The notes under the pieces were generated by a model, which ran no database searches, was not told the DNA's origin, and was given only the letters and a program-made list of their open reading frames with translations. A program made the translations under genes and the position numbers. Shown here piece after piece: positions 19,311 to 28,067 of a stretch of 37,551 nt of DNA. The stretch is from an uncultured Ilumatobacter sp. (GTDB lineage: Bacteria; Actinomycetota; Acidimicrobiia; Acidimicrobiales; Ilumatobacteraceae): the NCBI GenBank assembly GCA_937905835.1, contig CALCXK010000122.1, forward strand, positions 1-37,551, in the 5' to 3' direction. Each line of letters begins with the position of its first letter. Position 1 is the first letter of the stretch.

Positions 19311-21203
19311 GTGAGTAAGCGCACATCTGTTCCCACCGGCGGCCGCTTGGCCCGCCTACGAATCGACAAGCCGATGTCGGCGATCGCGGCCGTCTTCGCC
19401 GCCGCCCTGATCGGGTTGCTGACGCTGATCCCGGCCGTCGCCCTCGCCGAGAACGAAGTCGTCACGTCTGAGCCCGCTGACGGCACGACGCTCGCCACGT
19501 CACCAACGCAGATCGTCATCAACTTCACCGAGGAAATCGGCGAGCTACGCATCGTTTCGCTTGAGTGCAACACCGAACCGATCAACCTGCCCGCACCGAC
19601 ACTCAGCGGCAACTCGCGAGTGATGACGGTCGAGATTCCCGATGCACTTCCTCGTGGCCTCTGTGTCGCGACGTGGCGCGTCAGCGATGCCGACGGCGAG
19701 CCGAACGGCAACTCGCTGATCTCATTTACGGTCGATGCGGAACCGGCTGCCACCACCACGGCAGCTCGCCAAGACGGCACGGCGTCAAACGTCGGGTCCG
19801 CCGACGGTTCGACACCGGAAGCGAGCCTCGCGACAACTTCCGCCGGTGATGCCGAAACCAAAACGGTTGCACTCAACCGCGTCGAGACCGGCAAGGGCCC
19901 ACTGTGGCTTGGTCGCGTGTTGTCGACGATCGGCATCGCCGTTGTCTTCGGTGCATTGATCCTCATCGCTGCAGCCTGGCCGGAAGGCGTCGAATACCTG
20001 ATCACCGTCCGTTTCCTGCGCGCCGCATGGGCGCTCGCGCTGATCGGCACCCTGCTCTTCACGTCGGCTGCTGCGGCCGCAGTCACGGGGAGTTCGCTGA
20101 GTTCAGGCTTCAGCCCGGGGGCCTGGTTCGATCTCCTCGACGCCGGATGGGCCGGACGCGCCGCGCTCTTCCGCTTGATTTTCGTCATCGCGTCGGCGTG
20201 GGCGGCATTCCGCCCCGACCGCGTGATCGACCCAGTCACGCAAGTCGCTGCTCTGGGTATCCCCGCACTCGCCGTTGCGATGGCCGGTGTCGGCCGAGTC
20301 GACGGATCACTCGCAGCTGTCGGCGTGCTGCTCGGTATCGCACACGCGCTGGCCATGGCGATCTGGATCGGCGGTGTGATCCTGCTCGCACGAGTCGTAC
20401 TTTCCGGTCCCGGCGACGAAGACCTCGTCCATGCGGTGCGCGGATTTACACGCCTCTCAGTCGTCGCTATCGTCGTCACGATCGGCACTGGCCTTGCCCA
20501 GATGCTCCGCCTCGATGGCGGCGACCTCTTCGGCAGCGGCCATGGCCTCTTGACAGTCCTGAAGGTCATGCTGGTTGCTGCGATGGTCTTCATCGGCCTG
20601 TCCGCGCGCCAGTTCGCCCAGAAACGCCTCAATCGCTCCCACGAAATGACCATGCCGATGGCGGACCGTCTCCGTCGGGCGTTTGGAGCCGAAGCAGCGA
20701 TCGGGATCGTCACGGTGCTCGCCAGCTCGTGGCTACTCTCGCTCACCCCGGCAAACGTCAGCGCCGAACCGAGCATCAACTATGCGATCTCTCAGACTGT
20801 CCTCGTTTCCGAGGCCAACCTCAGCGTCACCGTCAAACTGACTCGGAACATTGTCGGGAACAGCGGCCTCGAAGTCACCGTCAACTCACCAGCCGAAGGC
20901 CTCACCGGGCTCGAAGTGATGCTCACCCCACCGTTCAACACCATCACCGGGGCCATCATTCAGCCAGTGCCGCTGCCGGGCGCCGGTGTTGCCACCCGCA
21001 GCGAATCAGTCGGCCTGCCGATCATCGTGCCAGGCGACTGGCTGCTGCAGATCAATGCCCAAACCGCTGCTGGCGTGGTGCAGAGCGACCCAGTTCTGAT
21101 CTCGATCCTCGACGAGACCGGCGCTGCGCCGACCACGTCGATCACGATTCCAGAACCGATCCTGGTTCCGATCGAGAGCTCCACGACCCTCGCCGGCGGC
21201 TGA
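19311..21203 (+). CDS. CopC-CopD-type membrane fusion protein with degenerate copper site
   Basis: The 630-residue product has a signal peptide ending VALA near residue 46, a CopC-like immunoglobulin domain (47-141), a Thr/Ala-rich linker, a CopD-type membrane domain with about eight spans (about 185-460; HALAMAIWIGG and GHGLLTVLK are recognisable), and a C-terminal YtkA-like sheet domain. This layout resembles copper import proteins such as YcnJ. However, the mature CopC domain starts with Glu instead of His, and the usual DGH motif reads DGE (128-130), so two of the three Cu(II) ligands are missing. Copper handling is therefore doubtful. The start codon is GTG at 19311. Confidence 0.85.
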   Translation: MSKRTSVPTGGRLARLRIDKPMSAIAAVFAAALIGLLTLIPAVALAENEVVTSEPADGTTLATSPTQIVINFTEEIGELRIVSLECNTEPINLPAPTLSGNSRVMTVEIPDALPRGLCVATWRVSDADGEPNGNSLISFTVDAEPAATTTAARQDGTASNVGSADGSTPEASLATTSAGDAETKTVALNRVETGKGPLWLGRVLSTIGIAVVFGALILIAAAWPEGVEYLITVRFLRAAWALALIGTLLFTSAAAAAVTGSSLSSGFSPGAWFDLLDAGWAGRAALFRLIFVIASAWAAFRPDRVIDPVTQVAALGIPALAVAMAGVGRVDGSLAAVGVLLGIAHALAMAIWIGGVILLARVVLSGPGDEDLVHAVRGFTRLSVVAIVVTIGTGLAQMLRLDGGDLFGSGHGLLTVLKVMLVAAMVFIGLSARQFAQKRLNRSHEMTMPMADRLRRAFGAEAAIGIVTVLASSWLLSLTPANVSAEPSINYAISQTVLVSEANLSVTVKLTRNIVGNSGLEVTVNSPAEGLTGLEVMLTPPFNTITGAIIQPVPLPGAGVATRSESVGLPIIVPGDWLLQINAQTAAGVVQSDPVLISILDETGAAPTTSITIPEPILVPIESSTTLAGG

Positions 21204-21452
21204 CGCTGGAAATTCCCAGACGGGCCACTACCAAAACCCATCCACCCGGCCTGCGCCGACCGCGCTGTGATCGGGCGAAAGACGGACCTCAGGAATGGGA
21301 GTTGGCCGTAGCGACAGTCGGCAGGTGTGCGGTTGCTTCGTCAACATCGGCTGGACCGGCGGGTGACAGGAAGTTCGGCAATCACAATGCAATTCTCAAG
21401 CACCCACCGGTTTTTCTCGCGGCCACTCTGCGGGTATGTTGCGGGAGTGAGC

Positions 21453-22994
21453 ATGCAGGAGAAAATCGATGAATTGGCCGAGCGTCGCAAGGAGGCCCAC
21501 AACGCTGGGTCTCAGCGGTCGATTGATCGCCAGCACGAAAAAGGAAAGATGCTCGCTCGTGAGCGGATCGACTACTTCCTTGATGACGGCTCGTTCCACG
21601 AACTTGACCAGTTGGCCAGGCACCGCGCCCAGGCATCAGGCCTCGAAGAACGGCCCTACACCGATGGTGTGATCACGGGCTGGGGAACTGTCGATGGCCG
21701 CAAAGTCTTCGTGTTCTCGCAAGACTTCACCGTCTTCGGCGGCGCGCTCGGCGAAGTCTTCGCCGAGAAGATCCACAAGCTGATGGATCTGTCGCTCAAG
21801 GTCGGCGCTCCGCTGATCGGCCTCAACGACGGCGCAGGCGCCCGCATCCAGGAGGGCGTGGTCAGCCTTGCCAGCTACGGCGGCATCTTCCACCGCAACG
21901 TCCAGGCCTCCGGCGTCGTACCGCAGATCTCGGTGATCCTCGGCCCGTGTGCCGGAGGAGCCGTCTATAGCCCCGCGATGACCGACTTCATCTTTATGGT
22001 CCGCGAGACGAGCCACATGTTCATCACCGGGCCTGACGTCGTCAAGACGGTGACCGGCGAAGACGTCACGCTCGAAGAACTCGGTGGCGCAATGAGCCAC
22101 GCCTCGAAGTCTGGCGTCGCCACGTTCGTGTCGGACGACGAGAAGTCTTGCCTCGACGACGTGCGGTTCCTGCTCTCGTTCCTCCCTGCTAACAATCTTG
22201 AAGAGCCACCGGTCGACGCGCCGACCGATGACCCCGATCGTTACTGCCCCGAACTGCGCGACATTCTTCCCGACTCATCGAACCTGCCGTACGACATGAT
22301 CGAGGTGGTTCGCACCTGTGTCGACAACGGTGAATTCTTCGAATACTTCCCGCACTTTGCGAAGTCGATCATCTGTGGTTTCTCGCGGATCGACGGCAAG
22401 CCCGTCGGGATCGTTGGCAATCAGCCGAAGGTGCTCGCTGGTGTGCTCGACATCGAGTCGGCCGAAAAGGCGGCCCGGTTTGTACGCACGTGCGACGCAT
22501 TCAACATTCCGCTCATCACGTTCGTCGACGTTCCCGGCTTCCTCCCCGGTGTCGACCAGGAGTACGGCGGCATCATCCGCCACGGCGCCAAGCTGCTCTA
22601 CGCATACTGCGAGGCCACCGTCCCGCGCATCTCAATCATCACCCGCAAGGCCTACGGCGGTGCATACGTCGTGATGGACTCGAAGTCGATCGGTTCCGAC
22701 CTCGCCTTCGCATGGCCCACCGCCGAGCTCGCTGTCATGGGCCCCCAGGGCGCCGTCGAAATCGTCTACCGCCGCGAATTACAGCAAGCCGCCAACCCGG
22801 TCGAGCGACGTGCCGAGCTCGTTGCGAACTACACCGAGAAATACGCCAACCCCTACGCGGCTGCCGAGCGCGGCTACATCGACGACGTGATCGACCCCGC
22901 CGACACGCGGAGGAAGCTCGTTGCTGGGTTGCGGATGCTGTCCACCAAGCGTGAGGAACTGCCGAAACGCAAGCACGGCAATGTTCCCCTGTGA
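21453..22994 (+). CDS. Acyl-CoA carboxylase beta subunit (carboxyltransferase)
   Basis: The 513-residue product is the carboxyltransferase of a biotin-dependent acetyl/propionyl-CoA carboxylase complex, transferring CO2 from carboxybiotin to the acyl-CoA. Both crotonase-fold halves are present, with the oxyanion segments GARIQEG and GPCAGGAVYSP in the first and KAYGGAY in the second. The residue aligned with Asp422 of Streptomyces PccB, known to govern acyl length choice, is Val406 here, a hydrophobic residue as in the broader AccB. The ATG at 21453 has GGGAG five bases upstream; a GTG at 21447 is also in frame. The biotinylated alpha subunit is not in this window. Confidence 0.92.
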   Translation: MQEKIDELAERRKEAHNAGSQRSIDRQHEKGKMLARERIDYFLDDGSFHELDQLARHRAQASGLEERPYTDGVITGWGTVDGRKVFVFSQDFTVFGGALGEVFAEKIHKLMDLSLKVGAPLIGLNDGAGARIQEGVVSLASYGGIFHRNVQASGVVPQISVILGPCAGGAVYSPAMTDFIFMVRETSHMFITGPDVVKTVTGEDVTLEELGGAMSHASKSGVATFVSDDEKSCLDDVRFLLSFLPANNLEEPPVDAPTDDPDRYCPELRDILPDSSNLPYDMIEVVRTCVDNGEFFEYFPHFAKSIICGFSRIDGKPVGIVGNQPKVLAGVLDIESAEKAARFVRTCDAFNIPLITFVDVPGFLPGVDQEYGGIIRHGAKLLYAYCEATVPRISIITRKAYGGAYVVMDSKSIGSDLAFAWPTAELAVMGPQGAVEIVYRRELQQAANPVERRAELVANYTEKYANPYAAAERGYIDDVIDPADTRRKLVAGLRMLSTKREELPKRKHGNVPL

Positions 22995-23013
22995 TCGTCC
23001 GTTGAACATCACG

Positions 23014-23190
23014 ATGTCGCCGACACCGACCGACGAAGAAACTGCAGTGATCGTCGCTGCCATCGAAGCGCTGTGGCCCAGAGCTGCAGCCCTGGGCCCG
23101 GTGAGCGAGCCCCGCAACACCTCGTGGCGTTTCAGTAGTCGGAGTTGGGTCCAGCCCACCCCGATTCGCCGCCTGCGTCCCTGGCGCTGA
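23014..23190 (+). CDS. Putative acyl-CoA carboxylase epsilon-like small subunit
   Basis: This 58-residue frame starts 19 bases after the beta-subunit stop codon. It has the pattern of the small epsilon subunits: an N-terminal helix (TDEETAVIVAAIEALWP) followed by a short tail with a conserved aromatic/basic ending (SWRFSSRSWVQP, then RRLRPW). Epsilon subunits stabilise actinobacterial acyl-CoA carboxylase complexes. Other in-frame starts exist at 22981 and 23002; none has a strong ribosome site. The position and pattern make it a likely real gene, though it is too short to be certain. Confidence 0.65.
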   Translation: MSPTPTDEETAVIVAAIEALWPRAAALGPVSEPRNTSWRFSSRSWVQPTPIRRLRPWR

Positions 23191-23222
23191 TCCTGCACGG
23201 ACCTGAGTACGAATTGGACAAC

Positions 23223-24230
23223 ATGGAGATCACGACGGTTGCCGATGACGAAGTGGTCATCTACGACGGTGTCAAAATGCGCCGGTTCACAGATCTGACC
23301 CCCGACACCGAACACGACCTCGATGGCGTGCGTGTCCGAACGCTTGCTCGGCCGGCCGGTTCGCTGCTTTGCCGGTTCGCCACTGTCAACGACCTGCACT
23401 TCGGCGAGGTCGAGGCGGGACGGCTCGGGGAGCACTCGACCGGGCCGGTGCAGCGCGTCCCCGAGGGTGCCGAGCCGTACCCCGAGGTGATGAACCGGAC
23501 TGCAGCGGACGAGATCGACGCGCTCGGAGTCGCGGCGCTCATCGTCAAGGGTGATTTGTCCGTCGACGGACGTCCGCATGAGTGGGCGGCATTCGAAAGG
23601 TGTTACCGCGAGCCTTTCGGCGATCGCTTGCACGTCGTCCGCGGAAACCACGACAGCTACCAGAACCAAGACAGCTACGCCGGCGACCAGTGGATCCAGC
23701 TACCCGGCGTGAACATCGCCCTGCTCGACACGGCCATACCGGGTGAGACCACCGGGCAAGTCACGGCCACGCAAATGGAGTGGCTCGCTGACCAGTGCAG
23801 CAACTCGCCAACGCCGGTCATCGCGATGGGCCACCACCAACAGTGGGTCGGCGAAGCCAGCGGCCGACGCAGCGATACGTACTTCGGTCTACACCCCGAC
23901 GGGAGCGACCTCCTCGACGAGGTCGCTACTCGTTGCCCCCGGCTCATTGCTTACACGGCAGGCCACACGCATCGCCATCGGGTCCGCACGATGACGGCAT
24001 CACGCATCCCGACGATCGAGGTCGGCTGCACCAAGGACTTCCCGGGCACGTGGGCCGAGTACCGCGTCCACGAGGGCGGTGTCATGCAGGTCGTCCACCG
24101 GATGTCGTCGCCTGAGGCCCTCGCCTGGAGCGAGCAGTGTCGGACGCTCTATGCCGCCGACGGCGTCGACTACGCCGCCTACGCGCTCGGCGCACTCGGC
24201 GACCGCTGTTTCAACATCGCACTGCGCTGA
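23223..24230 (+). CDS. Calcineurin-like metallophosphoesterase
   Basis: The 335-residue product has the full set of binuclear-metal phosphoesterase motifs in order: NDLHFG, VKGDL, VRGNHD, GHHQQW and AGHTHRHR. A Glu/Asp-rich sheet segment of about 60 residues precedes the fold. Whether it acts on cyclic nucleotides, phospholipids or another ester cannot be read from sequence. The start ATG at 23223 is chosen because the N-terminus MEITTVADDEVV suits the sheet segment; the frame is open back to 23145 with a TTG. It follows the epsilon-like gene by 32 bases, probably in the same transcript. Confidence 0.82.
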   Translation: MEITTVADDEVVIYDGVKMRRFTDLTPDTEHDLDGVRVRTLARPAGSLLCRFATVNDLHFGEVEAGRLGEHSTGPVQRVPEGAEPYPEVMNRTAADEIDALGVAALIVKGDLSVDGRPHEWAAFERCYREPFGDRLHVVRGNHDSYQNQDSYAGDQWIQLPGVNIALLDTAIPGETTGQVTATQMEWLADQCSNSPTPVIAMGHHQQWVGEASGRRSDTYFGLHPDGSDLLDEVATRCPRLIAYTAGHTHRHRVRTMTASRIPTIEVGCTKDFPGTWAEYRVHEGGVMQVVHRMSSPEALAWSEQCRTLYAADGVDYAAYALGALGDRCFNIALR

Positions 24231-24395
24231 CGAGTCGCTCTTATCCGGCTGGCTGCGTTGGCCTCGTTCGGACTGGCACCGCTAGGACTGGCATCGCGCG
24301 GGTCGCGCCCGGGACCTCCGTCGCTGTCCCAGGCAGCAGCTGGTCAGCCCTGCACAACCGCGGGGTTTCGTGCACCGCACTCTCCTCGTCGGCAA

Positions 24396-25271
24396 TCAAC
24401 GCGAGACGGTCGTTGCGGGAAGTGCTCCGCTGCGCAGTTCCGCAATGCTTGCCGCGATGATCGGCGCTGCGGTCACCGGGTCAGAACGCCCGGCAATGTG
24501 CGGCGTGACCGTCACCTTGTCGTGGCTCCACAGCGGCGAGTCAGCAGGAAGCGGTTCGATTTCGAACACGTCCAAGACGGCAGCGCGTAGTTGGCCGTCG
24601 AGTGCTTCGAGCAGCGCGTCGGTGTCGATGGTGGCGCCACGGCCGACGTTGATCAGAACTCCGTCGCCGAGGGCCCTCAGTTCGGCAGCACCGATCACGC
24701 CACGGGTGGCAGCGGAGAGTGGGACGAGGTCGACGACGAGGTCGCAGTCAGTGAAGAACTGGTCGAGTGGTCGGTCGTGGTTCGAGCGCGACCAGCCGAG
24801 GGTCGCGAACCCATGGTGCGCGCATGTATCGAGCACGACCTGGCCGATCGCGCCCGAGCCGAACACCCCGACCGTGTAGTCACGCTGAAACACCGGTGCG
24901 ACATTGTCGCGCCAGGTGGCGGCAGTTTGATGAGCGCTGAACCGATCGAACTCACGCTGGAAGTGGACCGCCCAGCTGAGGACGTACAGCGCAATGTCGT
25001 TCGCCATGGCGGGATCAACGAGCCGGACGATCGGCACGTCGGGAAGCGCATCGAGTTCGAGGTGGTCGAAGCCTGCACCCATCATGCAGATTGCTTCGAG
25101 GTTCGCCATCGCGGCGAGTTGCTCGACCGGGAGCCGCCACATCGCGACGTGGGTGACCGCCGCAAGGTCGACGTCGTCGACTGAGCTCCGAACGTCGAAG
25201 TCGGGCAGGTGCCGGGCAAGTTCGTCGAGCCAGCTGTCGTCTTGCCTGCTGTCGACCAGGAGCATGTTCAT
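24396..25271 (-). CDS. D-isomer-specific 2-hydroxyacid dehydrogenase
   Basis: The 291-residue product is an NAD(P)-dependent dehydrogenase of the glyoxylate/hydroxypyruvate/phosphoglycerate group. The Rossmann loop reads GVFGSGAIG (about 135-143), and the catalytic Arg (NVGRGA), Glu (FEIEP) and His (TPHIAGRS) are all present. At 291 residues it is shorter than serine-pathway PGDH and closest to GhrA-type reductases; the substrate is not determined. A second ATG at 25265 is nearly equivalent as the start. It sits between two convergent or neighbouring genes with no obvious pathway link. Confidence 0.87.
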   Translation of the reverse strand: MNMLLVDSRQDDSWLDELARHLPDFDVRSSVDDVDLAAVTHVAMWRLPVEQLAAMANLEAICMMGAGFDHLELDALPDVPIVRLVDPAMANDIALYVLSWAVHFQREFDRFSAHQTAATWRDNVAPVFQRDYTVGVFGSGAIGQVVLDTCAHHGFATLGWSRSNHDRPLDQFFTDCDLVVDLVPLSAATRGVIGAAELRALGDGVLINVGRGATIDTDALLEALDGQLRAAVLDVFEIEPLPADSPLWSHDKVTVTPHIAGRSDPVTAAPIIAASIAELRSGALPATTVSR

Positions 25272-25312
25272 GCCGTCATCTTACGAAACGACGGCCGAGC
25301 CAGCAGCGGGAA

Positions 25313-26218
25313 CTAGTGCAGGGTGATGATCGTGAGCGCGGTGGGGGCCGCGAACTCGGACATCGGCAGCGGATCGATCTCGATACGACTGCCGACCACC
25401 TGCACCAGGTGAAGTTCACCATCGGCGCTGCCGGCGATTCCTTTGGCGCGCACCACTCGCTCGTAGTTGCCAATGGCGGCTCTCACAGCTGCCTTGACCT
25501 CGGCGGCATCGGCCATCTCCGGGAACGGCACCATGTGTACTTCGTGTGCGTCGAACAGAGAGGGCGTTGCGGTTGCAGCAGGGCCTTCGGGACGGCGGCC
25601 ACCGAGCGAGAGAAACCGGCCCGCGGCGACAGCGTTGCCGCCTGGCTCAAAGACGGGTGTGTCGGGTGCAATTTCGCCAAGGCGTCGGCGCGCTGCGTCA
25701 GCAATGTGGGGCTCGACGATGTCGGTCTTGGACAGCATGAGAAGATCAGCTTTGCTGATTTGACTGTCGATCGCGTCCCGGGCTGGGCCGGCAAGGTGTT
25801 CGGCACCGAGCTGGTTGGCAGCAACCACGACGACCACACCATCGAGGATGAATCCAGCTGAATTGCCCCACGGCGTCATGCGGTCGGGGTCGGCAACGCC
25901 GCTCAGTTCGACGACCACGTGGTCGGGCGGAACGTCGCGGGCGCGGAGTTGATCGAACGCGGCGCCGAAGCCGTCGATCAGGCTGCAGCAGACGCAGCCA
26001 TCGGTCAGCTCGATCGTGTCGCCGTGCTGGCGTGCGATCAGGGCTGCGTCGATGTTGATTTCACCGACGTCGTTGACGAGGACGGCGATCGGCCGATCGG
26101 TCACGGCGAGCAACTCGTTGATCACCGACGTCTTGCCGGCGCCGAGGTAGCCGGCCACGAAGGTCAGCGGGACTCGTCGGCCGTCCCACGGCAGAAACTC
26201 TGGTTCCTGATACGCCAC
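25313..26218 (-). CDS. CobW/COG0523-type metal GTPase
   Basis: The 301-residue product belongs to the CobW family of metal-insertion GTPases. It has the P-loop GYLGAGKTS (23-31), the metal-binding CxCC motif GCVCC (C75, C77, C78), the Walker-B-like ELSGVADP and the SKTD guanine motif. The C-terminal CobW_C domain is present but short. Family members supply zinc, cobalt or iron to target enzymes; which metal applies here is not evident and no Zur box is seen. The start codon is GTG at 26216-26218. Confidence 0.88.
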   Translation of the reverse strand: MAYQEPEFLPWDGRRVPLTFVAGYLGAGKTSVINELLAVTDRPIAVLVNDVGEINIDAALIARQHGDTIELTDGCVCCSLIDGFGAAFDQLRARDVPPDHVVVELSGVADPDRMTPWGNSAGFILDGVVVVVAANQLGAEHLAGPARDAIDSQISKADLLMLSKTDIVEPHIADAARRRLGEIAPDTPVFEPGGNAVAAGRFLSLGGRRPEGPAATATPSLFDAHEVHMVPFPEMADAAEVKAAVRAAIGNYERVVRAKGIAGSADGELHLVQVVGSRIEIDPLPMSEFAAPTALTIITLH

Positions 26219-26343
26219 GCTGCTGAGGGTAACGACCTCCTTTCACCAACGTGGTCGGGCAGCAGGCTGGGTCAGGGGCTCGGGCACAGCTCAATTCGGA
26301 GAGTGGTTTCCACATGGGTGGGTGCTGCGGGCAGAATGGAGAT

Positions 26344-26640
26344 GTGCCCACCACCCTCGAGCCCGTCCGGGTTGAAGAACCCGACGTCGACGAGGCGCTC
26401 GCGAACGACAAGCCGTGGGTCGTGATCGTGTGGAACGACCCGATCAACCTGATGAGCTACGTCACCTACGTGCTCAAGTCGCTGTTCGGCTACTCGGACG
26501 ACAAGGCGACAGCGTTGATGCTCGACGTCCATCACAAGGGCAAGGCTGCGGTGGCTCACGGCAACCGTGAAGAAGCCGAAATGTACGTGTTCCGCCTCCA
26601 CGAGCACAGCCTGTGGGCCTCGATGGAACACGATGTCTAG
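26344..26640 (+). CDS. clpS: ATP-dependent Clp protease adaptor ClpS
   Basis: ClpS delivers N-degron proteins to the Clp ATPase, here presumably ClpC at 5044. From the GTG at 26344 the product is 98 residues, the normal length. The conserved core reads PWVVIVWNDPINLMSYV, then VHHKGKA and a C-terminal EMYVFRLHEH, matching actinobacterial ClpS, including the Asn-Asp pair and the His that contact the N-terminal residue in characterised members. The ribosome site is poor (GGAG two bases away); an ATG at 26314 is an alternative that would add ten residues with a Cys pair. A DUF2017 gene follows after 33 bases. Confidence 0.93.
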   Translation: MPTTLEPVRVEEPDVDEALANDKPWVVIVWNDPINLMSYVTYVLKSLFGYSDDKATALMLDVHHKGKAAVAHGNREEAEMYVFRLHEHSLWASMEHDV

Positions 26641-26673
26641 CCGGACCACAATTCACAGCCAGCAGAGTGGACG

Positions 26674-27225
26674 ATGAGCCGCAAGGACTTTGTCGCTCCG
26701 GTCGAGCGTGTGAACAACCGCGACGTCGATCCACTCGGCATGTTCGACGACGGCCACGGCCCAAAGTTCCGGTTGAACTTCGAACCAGAAGAATGCGATC
26801 TGCTGACCCGTCTGCTCGGCGAGATGAAAGACCTTCTGACCGCCGAGGTGAACGAGGTAACCGCGCCGTTGCTTCATCGGTTGTTTCCACCGGCGTTTCG
26901 CGACGATCCGGAGAAGGAAGCCGAGTATCAGCGGTTGATGCGCGAGGAATTGGTGACGAGCCGCGTCGTATCGGTCGAACTGGTCACCGCCATGTTGACG
27001 GCCGATCCGGACACGGGCCGTCTGGCAGATCTCAGTGAGTCCGACACGATGGCGTTCATGCAGTCGTTGAACGCGGTTCGGCTGGTGTTGGGCACGATGC
27101 TCGACATCACCGACGACGAAACCGCCGAGCAAGCCGACATTGACGACTCACACGAGTTCCAGCTGTACGGCTACCTCGGCTGGTTGTTGGAGTGGACCGT
27201 CCAGTCCCTCTCCGAAACCACCTGA
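26674..27225 (+). CDS. DUF2017 family protein
   Basis: The 183-residue product is an acidic, mostly helical protein of the DUF2017 family, which is found almost always next to clpS in actinobacteria, as here. Recognisable stretches include FEPEECDLLTRLLGEM, FPPAFRDDPEKEAEY and LNAVRLVLGTML. No catalytic motif is visible. Conserved neighbourhood suggests a role connected with Clp proteolysis, but the function has not been established. The start ATG at 26674 has no strong ribosome site, so translation may depend on coupling to clpS. Confidence 0.8.
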   Translation: MSRKDFVAPVERVNNRDVDPLGMFDDGHGPKFRLNFEPEECDLLTRLLGEMKDLLTAEVNEVTAPLLHRLFPPAFRDDPEKEAEYQRLMREELVTSRVVSVELVTAMLTADPDTGRLADLSESDTMAFMQSLNAVRLVLGTMLDITDDETAEQADIDDSHEFQLYGYLGWLLEWTVQSLSETT

Positions 27226-27351
27226 CCAGCCCGCGCCGCCAGGGCCCCGCCATTTCCCCTTCGGCGACACAACTCCCCACTGTCTGTTGAACAGGCCGAT
27301 CCCGCCCCGTTCCGGCACCGCCTGACCGCGGAGAGAAAGCCAGGTCGCGAT

Positions 27352-27435
27352 ATGAGCACGCCCCAGACAGATCCGGAAAAGGCCGTCAGCGCATTCGACT
27401 ACGGTGGAATTCCCATTGGTCGGAGGGCAACATGA
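27352..27435 (+). CDS. Possible 27-residue leader ORF overlapping the prepilin peptidase start
   Basis: An ATG at 27352 opens a 27-codon frame ending in a TGA at 27433-27435 that overlaps the ATG of the prepilin peptidase gene by 4 bases (ATGA), the same junction style used throughout the locus. The encoded peptide ends FDYGGIPIGRRAT. A purine-rich GGAGAGAAAG lies 13-22 bases before its start. It could be a coupling leader, or just chance. The rest of the 206-base gap shows no terminator, riboswitch or promoter I can defend. Confidence 0.25.
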   Translation: MSTPQTDPEKAVSAFDYGGIPIGRRAT

Positions 27436-28067
27436 CTGCACCATCTCAACACCTCTTTCGGGAGGCAGGTACCGCACCCCTTGGGACAACGCGTCGTTCA
27501 GTCATCCGTTCAGCCCATGCCATCGGGCCACTGGGTCGGAGTGCAGCAATCGCAACGATGATCACAGCACTCATCTCCGCGCTCCAAGATGGCGTCGCGG
27601 CTGGGAGTGCGATCTCGGTCGCCATGCTCGTGCCTGCAGCGACGGTGGACATCGTCGAGCAACGGCTTCCAAATCAGATCATCGCCGCCTCAGCGCTGGC
27701 CCTTGCGATCGGGTTCGTTTTCAATTCATCCGATGTCCTTGCCAGCAACGTCATGCTCGGTCTTGCCCTGTTGGCGGGCCCACTCCTGCTCTTACACCTG
27801 CTCTCACCCGGGTCGATGGGGTTCGGCGACGTGAAGATGGCACTAGTTCTCGGTGCCGCTGTCGGTGCCGTCCACTGGCAACTCGCACTGGTGACCATCG
27901 CGCTCGCCGCAGGCGCGACCGCGACCGTGGCGCTGCTCCGACGAATGAACGAGATTGCCTTCGGGCCCGGCCTGGTCGGCGCTGCGGCGTTCAGCCTCCT
28001 TGCCCACACCTTGATGCTGACCCCCGTAGCGCTCCACTCCACGATTAGCACCGGACACTTCGCATGA
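27432..28067 (+). CDS. A24 family prepilin peptidase (TadV/CpaA-like)
   Basis: The 211-residue product is a short membrane aspartyl protease that cleaves Flp prepilin leaders. Both catalytic Asp motifs are present: D73 in VDIVEQRLPN and D133 in GFGDVKM. No N-methyltransferase domain is present, as in TadV/CpaA enzymes. There are about six hydrophobic spans. The ATG is preceded by a clear GGAGGG (27422-27427), which is the best ribosome site in the locus. It opens the Tad operon; its stop overlaps the next start (ATGA at 28064). Confidence 0.9.
   Translation: MTAPSQHLFREAGTAPLGTTRRSVIRSAHAIGPLGRSAAIATMITALISALQDGVAAGSAISVAMLVPAATVDIVEQRLPNQIIAASALALAIGFVFNSSDVLASNVMLGLALLAGPLLLLHLLSPGSMGFGDVKMALVLGAAVGAVHWQLALVTIALAAGATATVALLRRMNEIAFGPGLVGAAAFSLLAHTLMLTPVALHSTISTGHFA

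Noticed and set aside
19088..20779. Open frame of 563 codons on the minus strand opposite the lipoprotein and CopC/CopD genes.
   Set aside because: Its product is a low-complexity Ser/Thr/Arg/Ala sequence without domains, while the plus-strand genes have signal peptides and recognisable folds.
21412..21440. Promoter TTTTCT-17-TATGTT before the carboxylase beta gene.
   Set aside because: The -35 match is too weak and the implied start site is only a few bases from the start codon.
19904..21472. Plus-strand Arg/His-rich frame of 522 codons overlapping the CopC/CopD gene in another frame.
   Set aside because: Arg-rich composition typical of a shifted frame in GC-rich DNA; it overlaps a well-supported gene.
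24231..24395. Terminator hairpin between the phosphoesterase and dehydrogenase genes (around 24351-24376).
   Set aside because: The stem is interrupted by bulges and no T run follows.
27226..27431. Cyclic di-GMP riboswitch upstream of the Tad operon (GGAGAGAAAGCC loosely resembles GGACGCAAAGCC).
   Set aside because: The upstream AAACC partner strand and the receptor-tetraloop parts of the GEMM fold are absent.
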